A DNA stretch of 50,521 nucleotides from Neptunomonas sp. (GCF_016744175.1 NZ_JADGEV010000028.1:1-50521); one strand, 5' to 3'; counted from the stretch's first letter, positions 25,686 to 34,203 are shown. Notes: generated by a model from the sequence alone, not told the origin. Made by a program: numbers and translations.

Positions 25686-25720
25686 AAATAGCCATTGGAT
25701 GCCGGTTCAATGGCTTATTT
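25686..25720. terminator. bidirectional terminator between the Pat-type gene and the ArsR gene
   Basis: GCCATTG and CAATGGC pair around a 10-nt loop, and the stem extends through AAATA/TATTT with one bulged T. A/T tracts flank both sides between convergent genes. Confidence 0.7.
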
Positions 25721-25729
25721 GTAAGTGCA

Positions 25730-26065
25730 TTAAGCGGTTGGGCAATACATCTCGTGAAGAGTATGAATAATGCGTTTTGCAGTATCACCTGAGAGGGAAT
25801 AATAGATTGTTTGTGATTCTCTACGAGTGCTAACTAAACCATCTTTTCTTAAAACAGCTAAATGCTGGGATAAAGCTGATTGACTTAGGTCCAAGCAGTT
25901 ATTTAACTGTGTAACTGAAAGCTCTTTACCATCCAAATAGCAAAGAATAAGCAGTCTACTTTCATTGCCAAGTGCTTTCATGAGTTGCGCAGCACGTGAA
26001 GCATTCGTTTTCATCATCTCAAGGGTCTCGGCGCTTAGGCTTGACTCTTCTATTGTATGGGCCAA
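25730..26065 (-). CDS. ArsR-family regulator, BigR/SqrR/YgaV-like (predicted persulfide sensor)
   Basis: 111 residues with a winged helix-turn-helix (VTQLNNCLDLSQSALSQHL as recognition region, then RRESQTIYYSL as wing). It has cysteines at 42 (LILCYL) and 108 (MYCPTA). These positions equal the two cysteines of BigR and are one off those of SqrR, which form an intramolecular polysulfide link and release DNA when reactive sulfur species accumulate. A third cysteine lies in LNNCLD. The metal-binding ELCVC motif of ArsR/SmtB is absent. TTG start with GGAGAG upstream. A neighbouring DUF2892 gene with an inverted repeat in its promoter fits a sulfide-responsive role, as in the ygaV-ygaP pair. Confidence 0.82.
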   Translation of the reverse strand: MAHTIEESSLSAETLEMMKTNASRAAQLMKALGNESRLLILCYLDGKELSVTQLNNCLDLSQSALSQHLAVLRKDGLVSTRRESQTIYYSLSGDTAKRIIHTLHEMYCPTA

Positions 26066-26132
26066 ATCTTACTCTCCACAGGATTAAGTTGAGATAAAAC
26101 AAATCTTTGAGCCTGTTACAAATCCTTTTTGT

Positions 26133-26151
26133 AAATTAACTCTTCTAATAT
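26133..26151. promoter_or_regulatory. degenerate operator-like site upstream of the ArsR gene
   Basis: A perfect half-site CTAATAT (26145-26151) is accompanied by an imperfect left half AAATTAA with a 5-nt spacer. It resembles the operator at 26686-26705 and could mediate autoregulation. Confidence 0.3.
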
Positions 26152-26186
26152 AAGGATAATAAGGTGAAATGTAGGGTTTTACCATA

Positions 26187-26210
26187 AAAAAAGCACCCAG
26201 AAGGGTGCTC
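26187..26210 (-). terminator. intrinsic terminator of the DUF2892 gene
   Basis: AGCACCC and GGGTGCT form a 7-bp stem with loop AGAA. On the minus strand the stem is followed by a run of seven T. It separates the DUF2892 gene from the ArsR gene downstream. Confidence 0.85.
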
Positions 26211-26239
26211 TTAAAAAAAGAAAGAAAGTTGTATTGATG

Positions 26240-26647
26240 TCAATTTGCGTCTTTGAAGCCCACAAATCGAACAATACTCATGCTTGGGCACCACCCTGAA
26301 AAGGCCGATTGAAGTAGGCTTGCTCCAACGACAGCGGTAACAGCTAGTAGCATAAGAGTGATATTGAAAAATAGGACGGCTATAACGGTTACAAGAATGA
26401 TTGTTCCTGCCATGATATGAAGTCCTTGGTTTACATTCATACCCGCAACATTACAGCTTTCTTGTTTTAACCCCAGCTTTTTGAAAATGGTGATGGCAGG
26501 GCACCAGCCTGTAAATGCAGATTGAAGTAGATTTAAGCCAACAAATCCTGTTAGGTAATACCAGTTTGGGTTGATATAAGTGCCCAAAGCTAGGCTGATG
26601 AGTACAACGGTTCCTGCCATTAAGCGAAGTGCGGCACTTACTGTCAT
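26240..26647 (-). CDS. tandem DUF2892 (YgaP-type transmembrane domain) membrane protein
   Basis: 135 residues made of two copies of the approximately 65-residue DUF2892 unit. Each copy has two hydrophobic segments and ends in nearly the same motif: LLQSAFTGWCPAITIFKKLG and LLQSAFSGWCPSMSIVRFVG. In YgaP this domain follows a rhodanese domain; here no rhodanese is present. Each copy keeps a cysteine in GWCP. AGGAAAT precedes the ATG. The promoter contains a perfect inverted repeat, and the adjacent regulator is BigR/YgaV-like, so induction by sulfide or related species is plausible. Function of DUF2892 proteins alone is not known; transport or sensing of a small sulfur species is only an inference. 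Confidence 0.85.
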   Translation of the reverse strand: MTVSAALRLMAGTVVLISLALGTYINPNWYYLTGFVGLNLLQSAFTGWCPAITIFKKLGLKQESCNVAGMNVNQGLHIMAGTIILVTVIAVLFFNITLMLLAVTAVVGASLLQSAFSGWCPSMSIVRFVGFKDAN

Positions 26648-26682
26648 GATAGATTTCCTATTACTATTACGTAGATATTGAG

Positions 26683-26710
26683 TTTATATTAGTTTTATCT
26701 AATATGTCTA
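26683..26710 (-). promoter_or_regulatory. predicted sigma70 promoter of the DUF2892 gene
   Basis: Reading the minus strand, TAGACA (26705-26710) and TATAAA (26683-26688) are -35 and -10 elements with a 16-bp spacer, each 5/6 to consensus. The spacer coincides with the inverted repeat at 26686-26705. Confidence 0.6.
26686..26705. promoter_or_regulatory. perfect inverted repeat ATATTAG-N6-CTAATAT, candidate operator of the ArsR-family regulator
   Basis: The two 7-base arms are perfectly symmetric around TTTTAT. The site fills the space between the predicted -35 and -10 of the DUF2892 promoter, the expected place for a repressor to block RNA polymerase. AT-rich inverted repeats are the usual targets of the BigR group. 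Confidence 0.65.
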
Positions 26711-26738
26711 GAAATCTTTCCTGTTTGATTCACTTGTA

Positions 26739-26752
26739 TTGAGTGAGATCAA
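26739..26752 (+). promoter_or_regulatory. Anr/Fnr-type box upstream of the universal stress protein gene
   Basis: TTGAG-TGAG-ATCAA matches the TTGAT-N4-ATCAA consensus in 9 of 10 positions. A -10-like TGATAT follows at 26771-26776, which puts the box near -41 as for class II activation. Universal stress genes are known Fnr/Anr targets in other gammaproteobacteria. Confidence 0.6.
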
Positions 26753-26806
26753 GACTAAAAATTCTTTTCTTGATATCGTGAAGTTATGTCGTGTCTGGAG
26801 AGAATT

Positions 26807-27721
26807 ATGAAAACTGAAAGAATTTTAGTGCATATCGATACAGGCCACGTATCTGATGCTCTAATACAAAAAATACTGATAATGGCGCAACAAAAAAGCA
26901 CCACAATTGAATTGTTTTCTTGTTGTTATAATCAGTCACTTCATCGTAGTTATATATTTGATGATGAAGCAGAGAAGCATGCTATTGCGGGTTTTTTGCA
27001 TCAGGAGGAGGCTAAGCTAATTCAATTGGCTGAGCAGTTAGAGTCACAAGGGTGCCAGATTAGTTATGACGTGACCTGGAATAGGAGTGTTGCAGAAGGA
27101 ATTATCAGAAAGGCATTGAGGTATAGAGCTGATGTAGTCGTGTTTCCTATCGGTCGCCATTCCCAAGGGCATTATTTATTTAGGCAAGGAGACTGGCAGT
27201 TAATTGCGGAGTGTCCCACCCCCTTATTATTAATGAGGGAGCAAGAGTGGTCAGCGCACCCTAGGGTTGCGGCGTTGGTTGATCCATTTCATCATTGTGA
27301 TGAGCCGCAACAGCTTGATAATGAGGTTTTAAAAGGCACACAGGCGCTAAGTGAATGGTTAGTCGCTGAACAACATGTCGTGCATAGTTTTACAACCATT
27401 CCGCAGGCAGCTATTTTCGATGAACACCTGACGGTTGACTACGCGGCGATGCATGAAAAAGTGAAATTAAAGCACACCAAAGTGTTACAAGCTATGGTGG
27501 GTAATAATGCTGTTTTGCATCTTGAGCAAGGAGATGTTCATACTGTTATCCCAGAACTAGCTACGCGTGAGAGTATTGATATCCTTGTGATGGGATCCAT
27601 TGCGAGAGGTTTGTTGGATCGGTTCTTAATGGGGAGCTCTGTGGAAAGAATCGTTGATCACGTAGAGTGCGATGTGCTGCTAGTGAAGCAACCGGACTTT
27701 GTTAGCCCGGTCACTGAATAA
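26807..27721 (+). CDS. tandem-domain universal stress protein (UspE-like)
   Basis: 304 residues from ATG 26807, which has GGAGAG upstream; the ORF ATG at 26786 falls at the predicted transcription start, so it is unlikely. It has two Usp domains, about 1-145 and 155-304. The second ends with the ATP-binding pattern MGSIARG...FLMGSSVERI (G-x2-G-x9-GS). The first is more divergent (PIGRHSQGHYLFRQGDW). Tandem Usp proteins of this type serve in low-oxygen and stationary survival. The Anr-like box supports oxygen control. Cytoplasmic. Confidence 0.88.
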   Translation: MKTERILVHIDTGHVSDALIQKILIMAQQKSTTIELFSCCYNQSLHRSYIFDDEAEKHAIAGFLHQEEAKLIQLAEQLESQGCQISYDVTWNRSVAEGIIRKALRYRADVVVFPIGRHSQGHYLFRQGDWQLIAECPTPLLLMREQEWSAHPRVAALVDPFHHCDEPQQLDNEVLKGTQALSEWLVAEQHVVHSFTTIPQAAIFDEHLTVDYAAMHEKVKLKHTKVLQAMVGNNAVLHLEQGDVHTVIPELATRESIDILVMGSIARGLLDRFLMGSSVERIVDHVECDVLLVKQPDFVSPVTE

Positions 27722-27744
27722 GGCATTATTCACTATCTAGCTTT

Positions 27745-28560
27745 TTAAAGATCAAAACTTGCCCAAATAGGGGCGTGGTCAGAAGGTTTCTCCATGCCTC
27801 TTATTTCATAGTCGATATCTGAATTTTCACAGGCCTGACTAAGGGGTACTGTTGCTAAAATAACATCGATTCTTAAGCCTCGTTTCGGTTCTTGCTCGAA
27901 CCCTCTACTGCGATAATCAAACCAGCTGAAGCGATCATTGGTTTCTGGATGAAATTGTCGAAATGTATCGACTAAGCCCCAGCCTTGTAGACGAGCAAGC
28001 CATTCGCGCTCTATCGGTTGAAAGCTAGATTTACCCGTTTTTAGCCAGCGTTTACGATTAACTTCACCAATACCTATATCAAGTTCGGTAGGTGATATAT
28101 TGATGTCGCCCATCACAATTAAGTTTTCATCTGGGGAGTGATTTGTAAGTAGGTGCTCCTGAAGATCGGCATAGAAACGAGTTTTTGCAGGGAACTTAAC
28201 AGGGTGTTCAATATTCTCACCTTGTGGGAAGTAGCCATTCAGTACCGTAACCGTATCTCCCTTTGGCGTTGCATATTTACCAATGATCATACGGCGTTGT
28301 GCATCAGGTTCGTCGTTAAGAAAGCCTTTCTGAATGCTTAATGGCGGTAGTTTAGAAATAAGGCAAACTCCGTAATGACTTTTTTGGCCAAAATATTCAA
28401 CATGGTAGCCATGAGCTTCAATCATCTCTATAGGAAACTGAGGGTCATCAACTTTGATCTCTTGTAAACCAATAACATCAGGGCTGTATTTCTCAATAAG
28501 CGCAGCAATCTGATGAGGGCGCGCGCGTAATCCATTAATATTAAAAGAGATAATTTTCAT
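27745..28560 (-). CDS. xthA: exodeoxyribonuclease III
   Basis: 271 residues of the EEP nuclease family, the E. coli XthA length (268). Catalytic motifs are visible: [16 protein letters not shown] (Glu34, metal), [14 protein letters not shown], and the terminal SDHAPIWA (catalytic Asp-His). The enzyme cuts at abasic sites and degrades DNA 3' to 5' during base excision repair. Divergent from gor across 165 nt. Single gene. Confidence 0.95.
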   Translation of the reverse strand: MKIISFNINGLRARPHQIAALIEKYSPDVIGLQEIKVDDPQFPIEMIEAHGYHVEYFGQKSHYGVCLISKLPPLSIQKGFLNDEPDAQRRMIIGKYATPKGDTVTVLNGYFPQGENIEHPVKFPAKTRFYADLQEHLLTNHSPDENLIVMGDINISPTELDIGIGEVNRKRWLKTGKSSFQPIEREWLARLQGWGLVDTFRQFHPETNDRFSWFDYRSRGFEQEPKRGLRIDVILATVPLSQACENSDIDYEIRGMEKPSDHAPIWASFDL

Positions 28561-28725
28561 ATAGGCATCATCAGTTGATTAAATTAACGATTATTCTACC
28601 ATGATTGATTGTTTTAAATGCAGTGAGCCTATTGGATTTTCCTATCAACTTATTAGTAATCTTTGATTGGAACTTTAGGGCATGAATCGTTACAGTTAAT
28701 GAAAATTTATTAAGGGAGTTGCGCT

Positions 28726-30084
28726 GTGTCTGCTTATGATTTTGATCTGTTTGTCATTGGGGCTGGTTCGGGTGGCGTAAGAGCTGCACGAATGGCGGCG
28801 TCTATGGGTGTGAAAGTAGCGGTAACTGAAGATCGTTATTTAGGCGGAACTTGCGTTAATGTTGGCTGTGTTCCTAAAAAATTATTTGTTTATGCTTCTC
28901 ATTACAAAGAAGAGTTTAATGAAGCAGCTGGCTTTGGCTGGAATGTGGGAGCAAGTAGTTTTGATTGGCCGACTCTCAGGGACCGCAAGAATGATGAGAT
29001 TAGCCGATTAAACGGTATTTATCGTAATCTTTTGGTTAATTCGGGCTGTGAGTTACTTGAAGGGCGCGGTACCTTAGTGAATGAGCATACGGTTGCAGTT
29101 AATGGTAAAAACTACACGGCCGAGCGGATTATCGTAGCAACAGGTGGTTGGCCTTTTGTTCCTGATATTCAGGGTAAAGAGCATATTATTAGTTCAAATG
29201 AAGTGTTTTTCTTAGAGACTTTTCCTCAGCGCGCTGTCGTTGTCGGTGGCGGTTATATTGCGGTTGAATTCGCTGGGATTTTTGCGGGTTTAGGAGCTGA
29301 AACTAGCCTGATCTATAGAGGTGATCTCTTCCTTAGAGGTTTTGACAGAGACTTGCGTGAGTTTGTTGCTCAAGAAGTTAGTAAGAAGCATGTAGATCTT
29401 AAATTTAATAACAATATTGAATCAATAGAAAAGCAGGCAGATGGCAGTTTATTGCTTAAACTGACGGACGGTTCTACTCACGAAACAGACTGTGTGCTGT
29501 ATGCGACAGGGCGTGTTCCTAACGTGAATGATCTTGGTCTTGAGTTATTGGGCATAGAGCAGCAGAAAAATGGTGCTATCGTCGTGAATGAAAACTTCCA
29601 AACCAATGTTCCTTCGGTGTATGCGATTGGTGATGTAATTGACCGCGTTCAGTTAACACCAGTTGCGCTTGCAGAAGGCATGGCATTGGTTAGACACCTC
29701 TATCAGGAAGGTAACCCTGCAGTAGATTATGATCTAATTGCAACGGCTGTCTTTTGTCAGCCAAATATCGGTACTGTTGGCTTATCGGAAGAGCAAGCGC
29801 GTGATCAAGGTAAAGATATTGATGTGTATCGTAGTGAGTTTCGTGCAATGAAGCATACGATGTCAGGTAGTGAAGAGCGCACGTTGATGAAAATGATTGT
29901 TGAAAAAAGTACGGATAAGGTTCTCGGCGTTCATATGGTAGGGCCAGATGCTGGAGAAATTATTCAAGGACTAGCTGTTGCGCTTAAAGCGGGAGCAACT
30001 AAAGCGGTATTTGATAGCACTATTGGCATTCATCCAACAGCGGCTGAAGAGTTCGTTACTATGAGAGAACCTGTAAAAGGTTAG
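28726..30084 (+). CDS. gor: glutathione-disulfide reductase
   Basis: 452 residues, family length. FAD-binding GAGSGG is at 12-17; the redox-active disulfide is Cys43/Cys48 (GGTCVNVGC). The NADPH site [17 protein letters not shown] is followed by arginines in [11 protein letters not shown] that select NADPH over NADH. The C-terminal HPTAAEE carries the catalytic His-Glu pair. It reduces GSSG with NADPH in the cytoplasm. GTG start behind AAGGGAG. A small membrane-protein gene follows after 49 nt. Confidence 0.96.
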   Translation: MSAYDFDLFVIGAGSGGVRAARMAASMGVKVAVTEDRYLGGTCVNVGCVPKKLFVYASHYKEEFNEAAGFGWNVGASSFDWPTLRDRKNDEISRLNGIYRNLLVNSGCELLEGRGTLVNEHTVAVNGKNYTAERIIVATGGWPFVPDIQGKEHIISSNEVFFLETFPQRAVVVGGGYIAVEFAGIFAGLGAETSLIYRGDLFLRGFDRDLREFVAQEVSKKHVDLKFNNNIESIEKQADGSLLLKLTDGSTHETDCVLYATGRVPNVNDLGLELLGIEQQKNGAIVVNENFQTNVPSVYAIGDVIDRVQLTPVALAEGMALVRHLYQEGNPAVDYDLIATAVFCQPNIGTVGLSEEQARDQGKDIDVYRSEFRAMKHTMSGSEERTLMKMIVEKSTDKVLGVHMVGPDAGEIIQGLAVALKAGATKAVFDSTIGIHPTAAEEFVTMREPVKG

Positions 30085-30133
30085 TTGAAAAGCGTTGCAG
30101 TACCTCCTAATCTATAAAGTAGGGGGTGCTGTA

Positions 30134-30385
30134 ATGAAACTTCTTATGCAAATGTTATGGTTGGCGATTATTCCTACGTGGATGCAAAACCAGCAACCCG
30201 ATAGCACGCATTTTTACCGGCGACAATTTACCAAAAGCTATCAACGAAAGCGCTTAATTGTTCGTAGGCTTTGGCTGTGCAGTATTTTTCTGATATTACT
30301 TTTTCCTTCGATGGTATTTGCATCCGTTGTTGGTTTATTGAGCACGTTTATCTCATTTTGTTTATTAGACGAAACCAACAAATAG
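30134..30385 (+). CDS. small membrane protein, unknown
   Basis: 83 residues from ATG 30134, preceded by AGGGGGTG. It has a hydrophobic start (MKLLMQMLWLAIIPTW), a basic stretch (YQRKRLIVRRLW), and a second hydrophobic segment of about 28 residues (IFLILLFPSMVFASVVG onward). It lies 49 nt after gor and ends at a strong terminator, so cotranscription with gor is likely. I recognise no family. Confidence 0.6.
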   Translation: MKLLMQMLWLAIIPTWMQNQQPDSTHFYRRQFTKSYQRKRLIVRRLWLCSIFLILLFPSMVFASVVGLLSTFISFCLLDETNK

Positions 30386-30388
30386 ATT

Positions 30389-30428
30389 AAAAAAAGAGGC
30401 CAATGATTTAATCATTAACCTCTTTTTT
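30389..30428. terminator. bidirectional terminator between the small membrane protein gene and htpX
   Basis: AAAAAAGAGG pairs with CCTCTTTTTT, and inside it AATGAT pairs with ATCATT across a CC/AA internal loop. T-runs exist on both strands between convergent genes. Confidence 0.85.
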
Positions 30429-30442
30429 AGTACGGGGAAGCG

Positions 30443-31327
30443 TTAGTGGCGGTTTTGCAAAGCGGCAATACGATCATCCAAGGGTGGGTGGCTTGACATT
30501 AATGCCATAAAGCCCATTTTAGTGTGGCTGCTAATGCCGAATGCCGTCATCTGGCTTGGAAGTTGGTCTGCCATGCCTGATTCGGCTTTAAGGCGCTGTA
30601 GCGCTCCTATCATACCGGCTGTACTACCAAATTGTGCGCCTGCTTCATCGGCTTTAAATTCGCGACGACGTGAAAACCAAGCAACAATAATAGATGCTGC
30701 AATACCAAAAATAATCTCTGCTACAAATGTAGCGATATAGAATCCGAAACCTACTCGTCCTGAGTTGCTGCCTTTACGCAGCATGGAATCAACAACGTAG
30801 CCTACAATGCGTGCAAAAAACATAACAAAGGTGTTCACAACGCCTTGAATCAATGTCAGCGTAACCATATCTCCATTGGCAACATGGCCGATTTCGTGTG
30901 CCATTACTGCTCGCGCCTCTTCAGGACGAAAGCGTTGCAGTAAACCTGTGCTAACAGCGACGAGCGCTTTATTTTTATTCCAGCCAGTTGCAAAAGCGTT
31001 TGCTTGATCAGAGTGAAAAATTCCCACTTCAGGCATGCCAATATCAGCTTTTTTGGCGAGTTCGGCTACGGTATCAACAAGCCATTTTTCTTCTTGAGTT
31101 CTTGGTTGTTCAATAATTTGGGTGCCTGTAGATCTTTTTGCCATCCATTTTGAAATGAAGAGTGAAAAGAAAGATCCAACGAAACCAAAGACAGCGCAGA
31201 AAATTAGTAATGATGTCAGATTCAATCCAGTTCCTGACAAGTAGTGCTCAACACCTAATAAGCTGAGTGTCACACTAGCAATTAAAATGACAGCTAGGTT
31301 GGTCAGAAGAAAGAGAATGATTCGCAT
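30443..31327 (-). CDS. htpX: protease HtpX
   Basis: 294 residues (E. coli HtpX 293). The zinc site HEIGH is at 144-148, with two N-terminal membrane helices (about 3-25 and 38-59) and two more hydrophobic segments after the zinc motif. HtpX is an inner-membrane metalloprotease that, with FtsH, removes misfolded membrane proteins. SRRREFKADEAGA carries the third zinc ligand. Convergent with the gor unit. Its upstream region is short (133 nt) and shared with a divergent methyltransferase gene. Confidence 0.96.
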   Translation of the reverse strand: MRIILFLLTNLAVILIASVTLSLLGVEHYLSGTGLNLTSLLIFCAVFGFVGSFFSLFISKWMAKRSTGTQIIEQPRTQEEKWLVDTVAELAKKADIGMPEVGIFHSDQANAFATGWNKNKALVAVSTGLLQRFRPEEARAVMAHEIGHVANGDMVTLTLIQGVVNTFVMFFARIVGYVVDSMLRKGSNSGRVGFGFYIATFVAEIIFGIAASIIVAWFSRRREFKADEAGAQFGSTAGMIGALQRLKAESGMADQLPSQMTAFGISSHTKMGFMALMSSHPPLDDRIAALQNRH

Positions 31328-31460
31328 GTTTTGTTATTCCAAATAAATTAGATACCGCTTTGATATAGGCTTTTGATAAAAGTTTCAACCCCAATATCAT
31401 ATTTGCTGGTCGGCATGAAGAACAGTATTTATAATCGGAATGATTAATTAAGGAGGTTAA

Positions 31461-32366
31461 GTGACTGATATTTTTCATTGGATTAACGAGCAGCTAACCA
31501 TTGCTGGTGATGAGTGCCGTCGCTTGTTTCATGGGCGTGGTGGATGCTTTCCAGGATATGAAGCCGTTGTTGTCGATTGGTTCTCTCCTGTTGTGATCAT
31601 TCGCTTATATGCTAATGTTCCTGACGCCCTGTTGGATGGAATTAAAGCTTATTTTGAGAGAGATCCACGGGTATCAGGCTTGTTAGTACAGCATCGAGGC
31701 CGAGGTCGTGATACCGATCATGAGATTGTTTTTGGTGATGTGGCGGATGTGTTGATATCGTGTGAATCAAGTTTGAAATATGAAATACGGCCAATACAAT
31801 TTCAAAATAGTGGATTATTTCTTGATATGAGAAATGGCCGTGATTGGGTTTGTGAACATGCTGGTGGCAAGAATGTGCTAAATTTATTTTCGTTTACCTG
31901 TGCTTTTTCTATCGCTGCAATGGCTGGGGGGGCGCGACAGGTTGTTAACGTTGATATGAGTAAGCGTGGGCTGAGTATAGGTAGGGCGAACCATCAGCTT
32001 AATCATCATGATCTTTCATGTGTTAAATTCATGCCTTACGATATGCTGAAATCATGGGGGCGAATTAAACGTCCTGGACCTTATGAGCTCATCATTATTG
32101 ATCCACCAAGTTTTCAGCCAGGCAGTTTTATTGCTGAGAATGATTACCGTAAGGTGTTGAGGCGCTTGCCTGAATTAGCCTCACTGAATGCACAAGTTTT
32201 GGCGTGCCATAATGATCCTGCCCATAATCAGTCGTTTGTTAGGGATTTGATGGCACAAGAGTGTCCTGAATTTAATTTTGTTGAGCTATTACCTTCGCAA
32301 GAAGATTTCCCTGATATTGAGACGGAACGTGGTGTAAAAGCAATGGTATTTGAACGTCATGATTAA
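31461..32366 (+). CDS. class I SAM-dependent methyltransferase (RlmI/RlmK C-terminal type)
   Basis: 301 residues. The N-terminal third is a small beta-rich domain; the rest is a Rossmann methyltransferase: LNLFSFTCAFSIAAMAGGA (SAM loop), NVDMSKRGLSIGRANHQLN, and the catalytic motif IIIDPPSFQPG. This order is that of the 23S rRNA m5C/m2G enzymes of the RlmI/RlmK group, but the protein is shorter than RlmI (about 396) because the N-terminal PUA region is reduced. Substrate cannot be assigned. GTG start behind AAGGAGG. The stop overlaps the next gene by 8 nt. Confidence 0.85.
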   Translation: MTDIFHWINEQLTIAGDECRRLFHGRGGCFPGYEAVVVDWFSPVVIIRLYANVPDALLDGIKAYFERDPRVSGLLVQHRGRGRDTDHEIVFGDVADVLISCESSLKYEIRPIQFQNSGLFLDMRNGRDWVCEHAGGKNVLNLFSFTCAFSIAAMAGGARQVVNVDMSKRGLSIGRANHQLNHHDLSCVKFMPYDMLKSWGRIKRPGPYELIIIDPPSFQPGSFIAENDYRKVLRRLPELASLNAQVLACHNDPAHNQSFVRDLMAQECPEFNFVELLPSQEDFPDIETERGVKAMVFERHD

Positions 32367-32850
32367 AGTACCCCTCATTTGTGTTGATATCGAAGCAAGC
32401 GGGCTTGGTCCGCGTTCCTACCCAATCGAAATAGCGTGGAAATGCGGCATAACCGGGGAAAGCGACCTTTTCTTGATTAATCCTGATACGGGATATAATT
32501 GGACTGAGTGGGATTTGTCTGCGGCAGGCATTCATGGTATTTCAATGGATGAATTATTAGCGGTAGGAGTATCGGTTAATTCCGCCTGTGATCGGCTTAA
32601 TCAGAAGTTAGGTAACAGGATACTGACCAGCGATGCTTTAGATTTTGATTATTTTTGGATGCGCCGGCTTTTTGAATCAGCAATGATGAAGCCTACATTT
32701 AAAATGCAAGGCATTGATAGTGTTCTGGATGGGGGGCAACTAATACAGTATCGCCTGATTGCGGGTGCGCAATTAAGGAAGCATCGCGCTATGGATGATG
32801 TGAATGACTTATTCACTTGTCTTGCGGCATGCCAGCTAGATGGGGAATAG
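32359..32850 (+). CDS. 3'-5' exonuclease-like protein (RNase T / DnaQ superfamily)
   Basis: 163 residues from ATG 32359 inside the end of the methyltransferase gene. DEDD-family motifs are visible: ICVDIEASGLGP (first Asp and Glu), a WTEWDLSAAGIHGIS segment containing the IHGI signature, LTSDALDFDYFW (third acidic region) and HRAMDDVNDLFTC (HxAxxD-like, Exo III type). It probably trims nucleic acid ends. The overlap suggests coupled translation with the methyltransferase; a joint RNA role is an inference. Confidence 0.8.
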   Translation: MIKVPLICVDIEASGLGPRSYPIEIAWKCGITGESDLFLINPDTGYNWTEWDLSAAGIHGISMDELLAVGVSVNSACDRLNQKLGNRILTSDALDFDYFWMRRLFESAMMKPTFKMQGIDSVLDGGQLIQYRLIAGAQLRKHRAMDDVNDLFTCLAACQLDGE

Positions 32851-32874
32851 AGGTAGTGTTATTTCTACCCCTAT
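32847..32874. terminator. terminator-like hairpin between convergent exonuclease and HDOD genes
   Basis: ATAGAGGTAG and CTACCCCTAT pair with one mismatch around an 8-nt loop. The stem begins within the exonuclease stop codon. Confidence 0.5.
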
Positions 32875-32885
32875 CTTAGGCGTCT

Positions 32886-33713
32886 TTATTCTGTGAGACC
32901 GTCTAGCTCTGACTCTAAAGATAGAGCTTCGGCAAGCTGGTTAATAGTGTCTGGTGAGATACCGGCAAGCGTTGCAATGTCGGTAGGATATGATTCTTTG
33001 ACACTTTCCTCGTCGCGCTTTTCCCGAACAGAGGCATTAATATAGCAGGCTAAATTGAGCACGGCAGCAAGAGAGGATTGCTCTTCATGCGCTAAAGGAT
33101 TTTTATGCTGTTTAACGGCATTTCCTAACTCTGCTGGAAAACTCCACATATCTAGCAATGCTTTACCGGCCTCTTGAGTAGTAAATCCCAGGCGCTCCAT
33201 TTCAGCAGCGCTGCGACTTACATTTGATTCTTCAATGAGCGTTTGTATCGCTTTTGCGCGGTTGGGCTGAGCCAAATGAAGTAATAAGCGCCCAATGTTG
33301 TGAATGATCCCTGTTGTAAAAGCAATGTCAGGATCTACGTTATCTGTCTTGGCTGCAAACCAACGGGCAAGTGTAGCGACGCGAAAAGATTCAGACCAAA
33401 ACTTTTTGATATCTAGTCCTTCAACTTCTGCGACTGAATTTGAAAAACCGGAAGCAATAACGAGTGTTTTTAAGCGTCCCATGCCGAGCATTACAGTTGC
33501 TTCGTCAATGGAAGATACTTTTCGTGATAACCCAAAATGAGCAGAGTTTACAAGCCTTAAAATTTTCAAAGATAACGTTTGATCTTCACTGACTTTTTGA
33601 GAAATTTCTGAATAATCAGCATTTGGGTCGTTTAACGCTTGTATGAGTTGTCTGACTACTTCAGGTACGTTCGGTAACTTACTGGTTTGATTTAGAAGAT
33701 CATTAATTTCCAT
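32886..33713 (-). CDS. HDOD domain protein
   Basis: 275 residues spanned by one HDOD domain: LPNVPEVVRQLIQALNDPNAD at the N-terminus, SLKILRLVNSAHFGLSRKVSS, the degenerate HD region (GIIHNIGRLLLHL), and a helical C-terminus. HDOD proteins lack the full metal-binding HD set and usually act as signalling scaffolds in motility, biofilm or stress control. No partner domain (GGDEF, EAL, receiver) is fused here. AGGAG lies before the ATG. Confidence 0.88.
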   Translation of the reverse strand: MEINDLLNQTSKLPNVPEVVRQLIQALNDPNADYSEISQKVSEDQTLSLKILRLVNSAHFGLSRKVSSIDEATVMLGMGRLKTLVIASGFSNSVAEVEGLDIKKFWSESFRVATLARWFAAKTDNVDPDIAFTTGIIHNIGRLLLHLAQPNRAKAIQTLIEESNVSRSAAEMERLGFTTQEAGKALLDMWSFPAELGNAVKQHKNPLAHEEQSSLAAVLNLACYINASVREKRDEESVKESYPTDIATLAGISPDTINQLAEALSLESELDGLTE

Positions 33714-33785
33714 AGCTTCTCCTAGTATTACGCATCAACAATATATGTTTCTGATATTTAGCGTAGTGTAGCTTGTAGGATTAGC

Positions 33786-33816
33786 AAATAAAAAAGGCTG
33801 CATATTAGCAGCCTTT
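33786..33816 (-). terminator. intrinsic terminator of the 122-residue unknown protein gene
   Basis: AAAGGCTGC and GCAGCCTTT form a perfect 9-bp stem with a 6-nt loop. On the minus strand it is followed by a T-rich run. Confidence 0.85.
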
Positions 33817-33834
33817 AAACTAAAGTCTGGATGT

Positions 33835-34203
33835 TTACAGGTTTAGTACATGCTCTTCAATTTTGCTGCGCAACTCATCGTACTGGCCCATTTCTTCTGG
33901 TAAGAAGTAAAGTTTGTAATAGCTTCTTTCAACGAGGTTGCTCTTGCTACCGTTGATGTTTTCTTTCATCGTTGAATAAGTATAAGCCATATGTAGATGA
34001 AGCACGCGAGTATGAGGTTGAACATCGAATTGATGGTTTTCAAGATCGTAGCGAGTTCTTTTCTCTTTAATCGTATAGAAAGAAACCTCGGCAACATGAT
34101 CGAGATTAACCAGGAAGTTGGATGTAACAGGAACCCAATGCTGCTTTTCTAATCCATTGTGTTCCATGAAAATACCGCAATTTTTCTTAATCTTGATAAA
34201 CAT
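33835..34203 (-). CDS. hypothetical protein, 122 residues
   Basis: I recognise no family. The protein is soluble, without signal or membrane segment. It looks beta-rich in the first two thirds (WVPVTSNFLVNLDHVAEVSFY, TRVLHLHMAYTY) and ends in a helix (YDELRSKIEEHVLNL). The phrase VNLDHVAEV recalls small single-domain proteins with a LytTR-like strand, but that is only a resemblance. TAGGTG sits 6 nt before the ATG; an internal ATG at residue 13 (MEHNG) is an alternative. Own terminator, so probably monocistronic. Confidence 0.6.
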   Translation of the reverse strand: MFIKIKKNCGIFMEHNGLEKQHWVPVTSNFLVNLDHVAEVSFYTIKEKRTRYDLENHQFDVQPHTRVLHLHMAYTYSTMKENINGSKSNLVERSYYKLYFLPEEMGQYDELRSKIEEHVLNL

